Shown: positions 35,038-43,064 of the stretch, piece after piece | Position numbering within the stretch: the stretch's first letter is position 1 | Layout: each line of letters begins with the position of its first letter | Source: Duganella sp. CF402 | GTDB lineage: Bacteria; Pseudomonadota; Gammaproteobacteria; Burkholderiales; Burkholderiaceae_D | Direction of reading: 5' to 3' | Length of the DNA: 64,000 nt | Assembly (NCBI RefSeq): GCF_900109645.1 | Contig: NZ_FOBG01000001.1 | Span: 3,834,520-3,898,519, forward strand | The notes under the pieces: generated by a model | What the model saw: only the letters and a program-made list of their open reading frames with translations | What the model was told of the DNA's origin: nothing | The model's database searches: none | Made by a program: the position numbers and the translations under genes

Positions 35038-35269
35038 GTTGCCTGCATTCTACGGGCTTCGGATGCTACTGACAATGTTGTAACTTGCTACAGTCCATTC
35101 GCTGCACGAACAATGCGTTCTTGTTGTCCCGAAATGTCATCGCTATCGATAGCGCACTGCGCCAGTTCTGCCGCTATGCCTGGGCAATCCGAAATTCCCC
35201 GGCCTGCTCTAGACGCGCCAGTTCCGCATCATCGAATTCATAATAATCGTCCAGACAGACCCAGGTTGG
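35038..35269. other. Unassigned gene debris after tRNA-Gly
   Basis: No intact gene is seen in these 232 bases. On the minus strand a short open stretch reads DDYYEFDDAELARLEQAGEF before a stop (about 35185-35257), which looks protein-like but matches no family I can name. With relics on both sides this is probably more decayed coding sequence. Confidence 0.4.
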
Positions 35270-35570
35270 CTAGGGAAATCGATGCCCGGATTCACGCTTG
35301 CTGAACAACTCAGCATCGAAGTTTGCCTTGGCAGTGATGCTCAAAGCCCGACCTTTTTGCGAACTCGTACACCGTAAGGTCCAGCTTTTGCTGCATATCC
35401 GCCGCTGGCTGTTCAACTTCATTTTGCAACTCGACAGGAACAGGCCCCTTGGGCCAGGCGAAATACTGCAAGCCAGTTACCGATCGGCCTACGTCGCGGT
35501 AATGCTGAAAATCCCGAAAATAGAGCAGCTTCCAAAGCTGCACTTTGCCAAGGTTACGGGTGTTTTGTAG
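35270..35570 (-). pseudogene. Panacea-domain (DUF4065/SocA-like) protein, relic
   Basis: The minus-strand frame reads NTRNLGKVQLWKLLYFRDFQ, HYRDVGRSVTGLQYFAWPKG, PVPVELQNEVEQP, a clear Panacea (DUF4065) N-terminal half. That frame ends at 35310, but the adjacent frame continues KANFDAELFSKRE before a TAG at 35270-35272. So there is a frameshift near 35320-35335, and both the N-terminus and the C-terminal half are missing. Panacea proteins are antitoxins or proteolytic adaptors for varied toxins; no partner toxin is visible. Confidence 0.65.
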
Positions 35571-35668
35571 CTGTTAGCAGCGCCTCTCCTCACCTTATAC
35601 CATTTGTAATTATTCCGCCGCAGTGAATAACAGACCAAGCTTTCATTGCTATTGGCAACCTGAATGGC

Positions 35669-35692
35669 GAAAGCCCCGCAAGCGGGGCTTTC
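35669..35692. terminator. Hairpin downstream of the PEP-CTERM gene
   Basis: GAAAGCCCCGC (35669-35679) pairs with GCGGGGCTTTC (35682-35692), an 11-bp perfect stem. It lies 35 bases past the PEP-CTERM stop. The T-run on either strand is short (CTTTC), so strength is uncertain. Confidence 0.6.
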
Positions 35693-35726
35693 GGTCCAGC
35701 AGGACAGGCGCAGCCTGGCCGTGGCC

Positions 35727-36302
35727 TTACTTGGCGGCGCGGCGGCGGGCGGCGAAACCGATCAGGCCCAGGCCGGCCAGCAGCATGCCGTAGGTTTCCG
35801 GTTCCGGCACTGCCGAGGTCATTTTCGTGAATTTGACCGAACCACCGTTTGCCGTCACCGAGTTGACGTGCAGCTCGAACGCGCTGAAGTCGGTCAGTTT
35901 GGTGTTGTTGAAGGTCCAGGTGGCAACTTCGCCATCGGTAAAGCGGCCGGCTTTGTTGGCCGTCAGGAAGTTCACCGCAGTGGCGCTCAGGCTTTTCGCC
36001 ACGATGGTGCCGTTAGTCGCGTTGAAGTTGACTGGGCTGGCCGTCTTCGTATCGGTAAATTGCAGGCCGAAGATGAACGGGTTGCGCGTGTTGAGTGCGT
36101 TGTCCCAGTCAGCCGCCAGCGTCCACACCGTGTTGTTGCCCACTTCGGCGATGGTCAGGTGAGCCATGTCCTGGCTGGCAAAACTTGGAGTGTTGCTGGT
36201 GCCCAGGACGAAGGTTTGCGTGACGCCGGCAAAGGCGGCAGGAGCCGTAACCATTGCAGCGGCAAATGCACAGGCGGCGATAGCGATTTTCGAAAATTTC
36301 AC
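35727..36302 (-). CDS. PEP-CTERM sorting-domain protein
   Basis: A 191-residue exported protein: signal peptide (VKFSKIAIAACAFAAAMVTA then PAAFA), a beta-rich Thr/Asn-rich body, and a C-terminal PEP-CTERM signal, VPEPETYGMLLAGLGLIGFA followed by ARRRAAK. Such proteins are cut and anchored by an exosortase linked to exopolysaccharide production; no exosortase is in this window. I choose the GTG at 36302 because AGAGGAC lies 5 bases upstream; the frame opens 8 codons earlier. Confidence 0.85.
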   Translation of the reverse strand: MKFSKIAIAACAFAAAMVTAPAAFAGVTQTFVLGTSNTPSFASQDMAHLTIAEVGNNTVWTLAADWDNALNTRNPFIFGLQFTDTKTASPVNFNATNGTIVAKSLSATAVNFLTANKAGRFTDGEVATWTFNNTKLTDFSAFELHVNSVTANGGSVKFTKMTSAVPEPETYGMLLAGLGLIGFAARRRAAK

Positions 36303-36410
36303 GATAGTCCTCTTTGGGAATGGCAACTCAGTGTTCTAAATATAGCATAAGAATTGCAATAACGTAATTTTAATTTCCAAAAAAGAACTTTTTGTTGTAA
36401 AAACGCGAGG

Positions 36411-37868
36411 CTAGTGATCTTCCGGGTCCGACCACAGCGCCATGTACAACTGGGAGCGGTTGAGCAGGTTTTTGTCCATCTCCGGCAGGCGGTCTTTCGG
36501 TGGCTGGAACGGATGCTGGTTGAAGGCGCTGTAGCCGAGCCCCATGCGGCCGCCGGCAACCTGGTAGCCGGTGAATTCGAGGATCGACGGCATCAGGTCA
36601 AAGTGCAGCACCTGCTTGCGGTTCTGCGCCGGCATGTCTTGCGAAATGAAGCGGTTGAAGATGGTGCGGTCCTGGAGTTGCGACAGCTTGGGCGTCGCCG
36701 GGTTCTTGCGCGACAGGTGATCGCCAAGGATCACGATGTTGGTGTCGTCGAGATAGCCATTGTCGCGCGCATAGCGCGCGAAGTCCGCCACCTCCGCCGC
36801 CGTGCAAGAGACCACGCCTTCAAACCCGCTGTAGCCGCGCTGTGCGCACTGCGTCGACAAATGCCCTTCCGGTTCGTGCGTATCGACCGTCAGCAAAGTC
36901 AGGTTGAACTTCTGCTTCGACGCCGACAGCTCGCGCAGCTTGGTCTTGGCGCGGCTGAACAAGTCGGCGTCGTACAAACCCCAGCCGTTCATGTCGCTGG
37001 CCTGCGCCCCGCTCTTCAGCCATTCCTCCTTGCCATACACCTCGTGATAGTGGTGCTGGCCGAGGAACTTGTCCTTGCCGGCGAAGTTGGTCGAGGCGCC
37101 GCCCATGAACACATTGCGATAGCCGCGCGCGGCCAGCAAGTCGGTCAGGCAGGTGGCGTTCTTGAGGAAGGAGTTCATCACCTGCCCCTGCGTATTGCCA
37201 TCGAAGATGGTCATGCGCTCGAGCGGCACGCCGCACTGGGTCGCGACGATGGCGGCGATGGTCCAGCCGGTGCCCGGCACCTGCTGGTAGTCGGCGAAGC
37301 TGCTGCCTTGCAGGCCGTTGAGCGGCGCCAGCAGATCGCTGCCGAAAACCGCCTTGCTGCTGTAGCCCTGCTCCAGGCTTTCCACATAAATCAGGATCAG
37401 GTTTTTCGGTTTCTGCTCTAGCACAGAAACGGCTTCCGGGCGAACGTAGTTGGCGCCGAAATAATCGGGGCCGAAATCTGCTGTTACATACTTAAAGGCC
37501 GACACATCGCACATCCAGAAGGTGGTCGCGCCGAACACCAGCAGCTGCGGGAACCAGCGATGCAGGCGATAGCACAGCACATGGCAGCACTGCGGCGCGC
37601 GCGCGATGGCGGCGCGCACTCTGGCCTCCACGTAGAACACCAGCGCCAGCAAGGCCAACGGCGCCAGCACGCACCAGCGCACGAAGCGCCATGTGACCGC
37701 CGGGTCGACCGTGTCCATCAGCTCCACACCGAAGTTCATGTGGTAGACAATCTGGTTCAGTTCCGGCTGTCCGAACGAGCGATGGATCCAGTAGCTGAAG
37801 CAGAGCAGGAAGATCGCCAGCAAATACAGGCAGCTGCGCAGCAGGCGTGAGCGGAGAGAGGTTTTCAT
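36411..37868 (-). CDS. Sulfatase-type phosphoglycerol transferase (OpgB/LTA-synthase-like)
   Basis: A 485-residue inner-membrane protein with helices at about 10-32, 65-88 and 108-125, then a periplasmic alkaline-phosphatase-fold domain. Features are LILIYVESLEQGYSS (metal/nucleophile region), VPGTGWTIAAIVATQCGVPL (nucleophile Thr or Ser), HEPEGHLS and VILGDHLSRKN (metal-binding Asp-His). This fits OpgB/MdoB, which transfers phosphoglycerol to periplasmic glucans. Start at ATG 37868. It is divergent from the M28 peptidase gene. Confidence 0.83.
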   Translation of the reverse strand: MKTSLRSRLLRSCLYLLAIFLLCFSYWIHRSFGQPELNQIVYHMNFGVELMDTVDPAVTWRFVRWCVLAPLALLALVFYVEARVRAAIARAPQCCHVLCYRLHRWFPQLLVFGATTFWMCDVSAFKYVTADFGPDYFGANYVRPEAVSVLEQKPKNLILIYVESLEQGYSSKAVFGSDLLAPLNGLQGSSFADYQQVPGTGWTIAAIVATQCGVPLERMTIFDGNTQGQVMNSFLKNATCLTDLLAARGYRNVFMGGASTNFAGKDKFLGQHHYHEVYGKEEWLKSGAQASDMNGWGLYDADLFSRAKTKLRELSASKQKFNLTLLTVDTHEPEGHLSTQCAQRGYSGFEGVVSCTAAEVADFARYARDNGYLDDTNIVILGDHLSRKNPATPKLSQLQDRTIFNRFISQDMPAQNRKQVLHFDLMPSILEFTGYQVAGGRMGLGYSAFNQHPFQPPKDRLPEMDKNLLNRSQLYMALWSDPEDH

Positions 37869-38010
37869 GACCCCATCTTGGCAATCCAACTTGTCTGCAA
37901 AGTTGCAGTGCGCTGCCGTTTTGTATCGTAGTGTTGTGCAGCGCTTACATAGATTTACTTCACAAGTTCATGCACAATGACCGGGCCTCTTTTGACGATA
38001 AGGACTTGAT

Positions 38011-39237
38011 ATGAAAGTAGTTTTAGGTTTGAGCGTGGCGCTGGCGCTGGCCGCGCCGCTGGCCTCCGCGCAGGCGCCCGCCGATCCGGTTGCGGTGCTG
38101 GTGAAACAGCTGGAACTGGAGAAGTACAAAGCCACCATCAAGAGCCTGACCCGGTTCGGCGACCGCCGCCAGGGCACCGAGCGCAATCGCCAGGCGCTGG
38201 ACTGGATCGAGGCGCAACTCAAGTCCTACGGCTGCACCAACACCGAACGTTTGCAATATCAATTTACACAGCCGGCGCCGGGCGAACCTGCACCCAAGCG
38301 CGCGCCGGGCATTCCGAGCGGCGGCGCCGGCGGTCCGCCGGGCCAGGGCGGCAGCACGCTGTTCGGCAACCGCATCCCGACCGGCGTGAACACCGATCCG
38401 CTGCGCCAGCCCGACGAACGCCTGCGCGCGCTGAACGCCGAGCAAACGCCGGTGGGCACCTCGCTGCGCGAGAACGTCTACTGCACCAAGGTCGGCACCA
38501 CGCATCCGGAAGAAATGTACATTGTCAGCGCGCACATGGACGGCATCGGCTTCGGCGAAGCGGCCAACGACGACGGCTCCGGCACCGCGCTGGTGATGGA
38601 GCTGGCGCGCATCTTCAGCATGCCGGGCGTGGAGACCGATCGCTCGATCCGCTTCATCTTGTGGAACAACGAAGAGACGGGGTTGAATGGCGCCGCCGCC
38701 TACGTCGAGCAGCGCAAGCATTTGCAGGGAATTGAATCGCCTAAAGGCTCGGGCAAGTATCCGGAACCGAAGTGGCTGGGCATGATCCAGCACGACATGA
38801 TGATGTACGACCACGGCATGCCGATTCCGAAGATGGGCGCCGATGGCAGGATCACCTACGTATCGCCGCCGGAGCAGCGCCTTGAGGCGGACGTCAACAT
38901 CGAGTACCAGTCGGTGTCGAAACAGGCCGAGGGTTCGGCCAGGCTGGCGTGGGCCTTCCGCGCCGCCAACGACAAGTACGCGACCAACTACCCGGCCGCC
39001 GTCGGCTTCCACATGACCAACACCGATTCGACGCCGTTCATGGACCTGGTGCCATCGATCTCGCTGCGCGAGAACGAGCGCGGACAGCAGATCGGCGCCG
39101 GCTGGAATCCGAACTGGCACCAGCCGACCGACAACTACGACAACTACTCCGACAAGGACTTCCTGCTTGGCCTGAACGCGGCGCAGACCACGCTGTCCGG
39201 CGTGGCGCAGCTGGCCGGCGTCCGCAGCAAGCAGTAA
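38011..39237 (+). CDS. Exported M28-family zinc aminopeptidase
   Basis: A 408-residue peptidase with signal peptide (MKVVLGLSVALALAAPLASA). M28 metal and catalytic residues are visible: His/Asp in VSAHMDGIGFGEAANDDGSG (about 173-192), the Glu pair in WNNEETGLNG (about 217), a later Asp near MIQHDMMMYD and the final His in WHQPTDNYDN (about 370). It contains a Gly/Pro-rich insert around 85-120. Secreted or periplasmic removal of N-terminal residues from peptides is expected. Confidence 0.88.
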   Translation: MKVVLGLSVALALAAPLASAQAPADPVAVLVKQLELEKYKATIKSLTRFGDRRQGTERNRQALDWIEAQLKSYGCTNTERLQYQFTQPAPGEPAPKRAPGIPSGGAGGPPGQGGSTLFGNRIPTGVNTDPLRQPDERLRALNAEQTPVGTSLRENVYCTKVGTTHPEEMYIVSAHMDGIGFGEAANDDGSGTALVMELARIFSMPGVETDRSIRFILWNNEETGLNGAAAYVEQRKHLQGIESPKGSGKYPEPKWLGMIQHDMMMYDHGMPIPKMGADGRITYVSPPEQRLEADVNIEYQSVSKQAEGSARLAWAFRAANDKYATNYPAAVGFHMTNTDSTPFMDLVPSISLRENERGQQIGAGWNPNWHQPTDNYDNYSDKDFLLGLNAAQTTLSGVAQLAGVRSKQ

Positions 39238-39240
39238 GCC

Positions 39241-39906
39241 TTACTGCTTCTGGTAGTTGGCCGAACGCGGGCCGTACAGGATGCCGTTGTTCAGGCCAGC
39301 CGACAGCAGGCGCGCGCTGGCCACGCCGGCTACCGGGTGCGACTGGTCGGTGGTGCTGTTGATGATCTGCTTGACCGCCGCCGCCACCAACGCACCAATC
39401 AAGCCGCCGGTGTTGTTATTGCCGCCTTCATTATTGGCCGCGCTGGCGGTGCCGCTCCACAGCACCGCGCCGGTCTTCAGGTCGACCAGCTTGGCCTCGG
39501 CTGCCACCACCACCACGCTATCGACCACCGTGTAGCTGGCGCCGTACTTGGTGATGGTGATGTACATGCCGGCGTCCGCGCCGAAGATCTCCTGCAGCTT
39601 GGTGGTCGGCAGCGCATGGATGTCGGCCGACGTGGTCATGCCGTTCTGCTTGAAGGTCTCGTTGACCAGCGCCACCGGCAGCACGTAGTAGCCGGCTTCC
39701 GCCAGCGGATACGTCACCTGCGCATACACGCTGTTGCCGGCGTTGACTTCCGGCGAGTTGTTCAGCGGCGGCAGCACCAGGATGGAGCGCGGCTTGGCCG
39801 CTTTGAAGGCGGTATAGTCGTACGGCGCTTGCTTGGTGCCGGCGCAGCCGACGGCCAGCACCAGCGGCGCCAGGCAGGCCGCCAGTTTCAGGATACGTTG
39901 CATCAT
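39241..39906 (-). CDS. DUF799-family lipoprotein
   Basis: A 221-residue lipoprotein (signal with LAVGC) of the DUF799/GNA1162 family known from Neisseria as a surface-associated antigen with a periplasmic-helper fold. Motifs: SILVLPPLNNSPEV, VTYPLAEAGYYVLPVALVNE, ADAGMYITITKYG. It is the last gene of a trio with a DUF4810 and a CsgG-like lipoprotein; its start overlaps the DUF4810 stop by 4 bases. The three probably act together at the outer membrane; the role is not established. Confidence 0.87.
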   Translation of the reverse strand: MMQRILKLAACLAPLVLAVGCAGTKQAPYDYTAFKAAKPRSILVLPPLNNSPEVNAGNSVYAQVTYPLAEAGYYVLPVALVNETFKQNGMTTSADIHALPTTKLQEIFGADAGMYITITKYGASYTVVDSVVVVAAEAKLVDLKTGAVLWSGTASAANNEGGNNNTGGLIGALVAAAVKQIINSTTDQSHPVAGVASARLLSAGLNNGILYGPRSANYQKQ

Positions 39907-40274
39907 AATTTCTCACCCTTGTTTACTTTCGCCAGCAGGAAGTCCATGTAGGCGGCCGATTCCGGGAACAGTTTTTTCTCGTCCTCGAACTGCGCCACCA
40001 TCTGGTCCAGCTTGCCGGTCATCGAATACAGCATGCCGAGGTGGGCGTGGAAGCCCGGCGGCACCGAGGCGCCCTTGGCGCTGATGGCCTGCAGCGATTT
40101 TTCCATTTCAGCGATCTGCTGGTCCGGGCTCTCGCCCTTGAAGTGCTGGTACACCTGCGGCTGATAACCATCCCAGCCGTACAGCGTTTTCGGTCCCGAG
40201 GCGCAGCCGGTCAGCAGGGCGGCGCCGGCCAGCGCCAGCGCCAGGGCGGCGCGTTTGATCATAGCGTTGTTCAT
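39903..40274 (-). CDS. DUF4810-family lipoprotein
   Basis: A 123-residue lipoprotein with lipobox LLTGC (Cys near residue 24). The mature domain is helical: YGWDGYQPQVYQHFKGESP, then PGFHAHLGMLYSMTGKLDQM like a single TPR-type repeat, and ESAAYMDFLLAK. Middle gene of the CsgG/DUF4810/DUF799 cluster. The open frame begins earlier, but the ATG at 40274 sits 7 bases after the CsgG-like stop; an alternative Met lies four codons on. Confidence 0.85.
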   Translation of the reverse strand: MNNAMIKRAALALALAGAALLTGCASGPKTLYGWDGYQPQVYQHFKGESPDQQIAEMEKSLQAISAKGASVPPGFHAHLGMLYSMTGKLDQMVAQFEDEKKLFPESAAYMDFLLAKVNKGEKL

Positions 40275-40281
40275 GCGGGCC

Positions 40282-40962
40282 TCACTGCGCACGCAGGTTA
40301 AGCGCACCGGCGTCGACGCCGGCCACCAGCTTGTCCACCGCTTCGCGCATGGCCAGGTCCAGCACCTTGCCGTTCAGCGTGGCGTCGTAGCTGGCGGTGC
40401 CGCCAAAGCCCAGCACTTCGCGATTGGACAGGCTGTATTCGCCCGCACCGGCGGCCGAGTACACCACTTCCGAAGTCTTGATATTGACGATGTTAAGCGT
40501 GACCTTGGCGTAGGCCACCTGGGTCTTGCCGCGGCCGGCAAGCCCGAACAGCTGCTGGTCGCCCACTTCCTTGCGGCCGAATTCGGTGACGTCGCCGGTG
40601 ACGATGAAATCGGCGCCCTTGATGTTCTGGCCTTGCTGTTTGAAGCCGGCTTCCTGCTTCATCTCGTTCAGGTTGTCGCGGTCGAGCACGCTAAAGCGGT
40701 TGGTCTGTTGCAAATGCGAGATCAGCACGGTCTTGGCCTGGCCGCCCAGGCGGTCCACGCCGTCCGAGAACACGCCGCGCATGAAGCTCGAACGGTTGTC
40801 GAATTTGCCGACGGCGATCAGCGAGCGCGGGCCGACATACGGTTTGTACGCGCTGGTAACGGTCGGCACCGCCACGGCTTGCGAGCTTTCGGTGGCGCAG
40901 CCCGCCAGTGCCGAGACGGCCAGTGCAGCTGCCAGCAGCTGAGTGATTTTGGCAACGTTCAT
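40282..40962 (-). CDS. CsgG-like lipoprotein
   Basis: A 226-residue outer-membrane-type lipoprotein (LSALAGC lipobox form ALAGC) with the CsgG fold: LIAVGKFDNRS, VLISHLQQTNRFSVLDRDNL, GADFIVTGDVTEFG. In curli systems CsgG forms a secretion pore, but this subgroup accompanies DUF4810/DUF799 proteins and lacks curli genes nearby. The ATG at 40962 follows AGGGGAAAAG. First gene of the trio. Confidence 0.87.
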   Translation of the reverse strand: MNVAKITQLLAAALAVSALAGCATESSQAVAVPTVTSAYKPYVGPRSLIAVGKFDNRSSFMRGVFSDGVDRLGGQAKTVLISHLQQTNRFSVLDRDNLNEMKQEAGFKQQGQNIKGADFIVTGDVTEFGRKEVGDQQLFGLAGRGKTQVAYAKVTLNIVNIKTSEVVYSAAGAGEYSLSNREVLGFGGTASYDATLNGKVLDLAMREAVDKLVAGVDAGALNLRAQ

Positions 40963-41032
40963 CTTTTCCCCTAAAATAATTCCAAGGGGCAATTTTATAG
41001 ACTTTAGTGACTGACAAACTATCCAATAGTCA

Positions 41033-41932
41033 CTATTGGTTATCTTGTTGCAATGCCTGCAGCACGATGTCGTGCAGGCGCTGCGCCGGCGCAGGCAGTT
41101 CCGCTTCGGCGCGGTGCAGCAGCAGGCCGACTTCGGGCAGCGGCGGCAGGCGCGGGTCGTCCAGCGCGCGCAGCGAGGGCGGCAAACCCATGTCGGTGCG
41201 TACCGTCAGGCCCAGTCCCGCCGCCGCTGCGGCCCACACGCCGGACAGGCCGGGACTGGTGAAGGCGATGCGCCACGCGATGCCGGCATGGTCCAGCGCG
41301 CGCGTGGCGGCGCTGCGCATGATGCAGGGCGCGTCCATCATCGCCAGCGGCAGCGGTTCGTGCGCGGCGCCGTCGGCCAGCGCCAGGCGCGTGTCGTCGG
41401 CCGGGCCGATCCAGCGCATCGGCAGGCGCGCTACCGTCACCGCATGCGGCGAGGCCGCGCCACCGGCGCCGCTGCCACCGTCCCATGCCAGCGCCAGGTC
41501 CAGCTTGCCGCTGCCCAGCAACTCCATCAATTCCGAATTGCGCGCCACCCGCGCTTCGATGCGCACCTGCGGATGCACGCGGGTGTAGCGGCCCAGCACT
41601 TCGGTCAGCATTTGCTCGCCGAAGTCCTGCTGGATGCCGAGCCGCACCACGCCCGCCAGTTCGGCGCCGCGCACGGCGGTCGCCGCTTCGTCATTCAGTT
41701 CCAGCAGGCGGCGCGCGTAGCCGAGCAGCGATTCGCCGGCCGGCGTGGTGGCCATGCCGCGCCCTTCTTTGCGCAGCACCGGCATGCCGAGTTGGTCCTC
41801 CAGCTTTTTCAGCTGCGCGCTGACGGCGGAGGTGGAGCGCCCCAACCGGTCCGCCGCCTTGGCGAAACTGCCCATGTCGACGCCGGTGACGAAGGTGCGC
41901 AGGACGTCGAGGTCAAAGGTGATTCGTCGCAT
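41033..41932 (-). CDS. LysR-family transcriptional regulator
   Basis: A 299-residue LysR regulator with HTH at about 4-62 (FDLDVLRTFVTGVDMGSFAK, LGRSTSAVSAQLKKLEDQLG) and the effector-binding domain after it. A second in-frame ATG lies at 41938; GGGA is better spaced for 41932. It diverges from a tautomerase/DUF4865 pair 101 bases away, a gene set that recurs in proteobacteria, and probably controls it. Confidence 0.88.
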   Translation of the reverse strand: MRRITFDLDVLRTFVTGVDMGSFAKAADRLGRSTSAVSAQLKKLEDQLGMPVLRKEGRGMATTPAGESLLGYARRLLELNDEAATAVRGAELAGVVRLGIQQDFGEQMLTEVLGRYTRVHPQVRIEARVARNSELMELLGSGKLDLALAWDGGSGAGGAASPHAVTVARLPMRWIGPADDTRLALADGAAHEPLPLAMMDAPCIMRSAATRALDHAGIAWRIAFTSPGLSGVWAAAAAGLGLTVRTDMGLPPSLRALDDPRLPPLPEVGLLLHRAEAELPAPAQRLHDIVLQALQQDNQ

Positions 41933-42033
41933 AATCATCCCGATTTATCGAACTGTTTATCAAAATATTCCTGATTTTCAGGATCAATTTAGGCGGGTAT
42001 CGTGTGACTGTCAAATCAAAAAAGGAGGTCATC

Positions 42034-42429
42034 ATGCCGATGAGCCGTATTTCGCTGTTGAAGGGGAAGTCGCCCGAATACATCCGCGCACTGGGCGATA
42101 GTTTGCAGCGGGCGATGGAGGAGTCGTTCAATGTGCCGAAGAACGACCGCTTCCAGCTGGTGCACCAGCACGAGCCGTACGAGATGATGTTCGATCGTTT
42201 TTACGAAGGCGAGCGGTCAGATGATTTTGTACTGATCGCGATCACCATCGGCAAGCCGCGCAACACCGAGATGAAGCAGGCGTTTTACCGGCGGCTGGTG
42301 GCGCTGCTGGTGGAGTCGCCTGGCTTGCGGCCGGAGGAGGTGATGGTGGTGGTGTCGTCGTCGCAGGGGGATGACTGGTCGTTTGGCGGCGGCCGTCCTG
42401 CGGCTTCCCTGCTGGGAGTGCGCTCATGA
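42034..42429 (+). CDS. Tautomerase-family protein
   Basis: A 131-residue protein of the 4-oxalocrotonate tautomerase superfamily, long form. The start MPMSRISLLKGKSPEYIRAL places Pro2 as N-terminal catalytic base once Met is removed. The best SD (AAAGGAGG, 42021-42028) fits the ATG at 42034, so the longer frame is rejected. The body (VPKNDRFQLVHQHEP, FVLIAITIGKPRNTEMKQAF) has the usual beta-alpha-beta repeats. Stop overlaps the next start. Confidence 0.88.
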   Translation: MPMSRISLLKGKSPEYIRALGDSLQRAMEESFNVPKNDRFQLVHQHEPYEMMFDRFYEGERSDDFVLIAITIGKPRNTEMKQAFYRRLVALLVESPGLRPEEVMVVVSSSQGDDWSFGGGRPAASLLGVRS

Positions 42430-42974
42430 TCGCGATGCAGTACAGCTTTGTGCTGCCGGCGGATTACGACATGGGCGTGGTCCGCGAGCGCATTGCGGTG
42501 AAGGGGCCGTTGCTCGATGATTTGCCGGGATTGGTCTTCAAGGCGTATCTGCATGCAGAGGCGCCGGAGCAAACCTATGCGCCGTTTTATCTGTGGCGCG
42601 ATGAGGAGGCGATGCATGGCTTTCTGAACGGGCCGGCGTTTGCCGGTGTGGCGCGGGCATTTGGATGGCCGTCGGTGAAGACGTGGACGCCGTGGCATGC
42701 GACCATCCGCGCGGACGTGCGACAGGCGCGGTTTGCGACGCGCGGTGGCATGGTGATCGCGCCGTATAGCGCGCTTGGTGAACTGCGTCTTCAGGAAGAA
42801 GCTTATGCGCAGCAGGCGCTGGCGCAGGGCGCGCTGGCCGTGGTGATCGGCTTCGAACCAGTGGCGTGGACCATCACGCGGCTATGCCTGTGGCGCGATG
42901 AGCCCGCGACGACAGCGGGCGAACGGCGCTACGACGTCGGCCACGTATCCGCGCCGGGTGTCACCGCGACGTAA
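42426..42974 (+). CDS. DUF4865-family protein
   Basis: A 182-residue protein of unknown function that resembles DUF4865 and commonly follows a tautomerase gene. It has two ferredoxin-like halves: MQYSFVLPADYDMGVVRERI with FYLWRDEEAMHGFL, and LAVVIGFEPVAWTITRLCLW, suggesting a monooxygenase-like dimeric barrel. ATGA overlap with the tautomerase gene implies coupled translation. Substrate unknown. Confidence 0.8.
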   Translation: MIAMQYSFVLPADYDMGVVRERIAVKGPLLDDLPGLVFKAYLHAEAPEQTYAPFYLWRDEEAMHGFLNGPAFAGVARAFGWPSVKTWTPWHATIRADVRQARFATRGGMVIAPYSALGELRLQEEAYAQQALAQGALAVVIGFEPVAWTITRLCLWRDEPATTAGERRYDVGHVSAPGVTAT

Positions 42975-43021
42975 CGCGGTGGCGGTGGCGCGTGATGGCG
43001 GGCGGCAGCGGTGGGCGGTGA

Positions 43022-43063
43022 CGATGGGCGATGGGCGATGGGCGATGGGAGATGGGCGATGGG
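43022..43063. repeat. Heptanucleotide tandem repeat
   Basis: Six copies of CGATGGG (one variant AGATGGG at 43050-43056) run in tandem and end 1 base before the flagellin stop codon. Seven-base units are prone to slippage, so copy number may vary between isolates. It is non-coding here. Confidence 0.85.
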
Positions 43064-43064
43064 G

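Noticed and set aside
34963-35304. 113-codon + strand frame
   Set aside because: It runs antisense through the tRNA-Gly gene and relic sequence; no SD sequence and no family.
35298-35570. 90-codon + strand frame
   Set aside because: The minus strand carries recognisable Panacea sequence here, so the + frame is its shadow.
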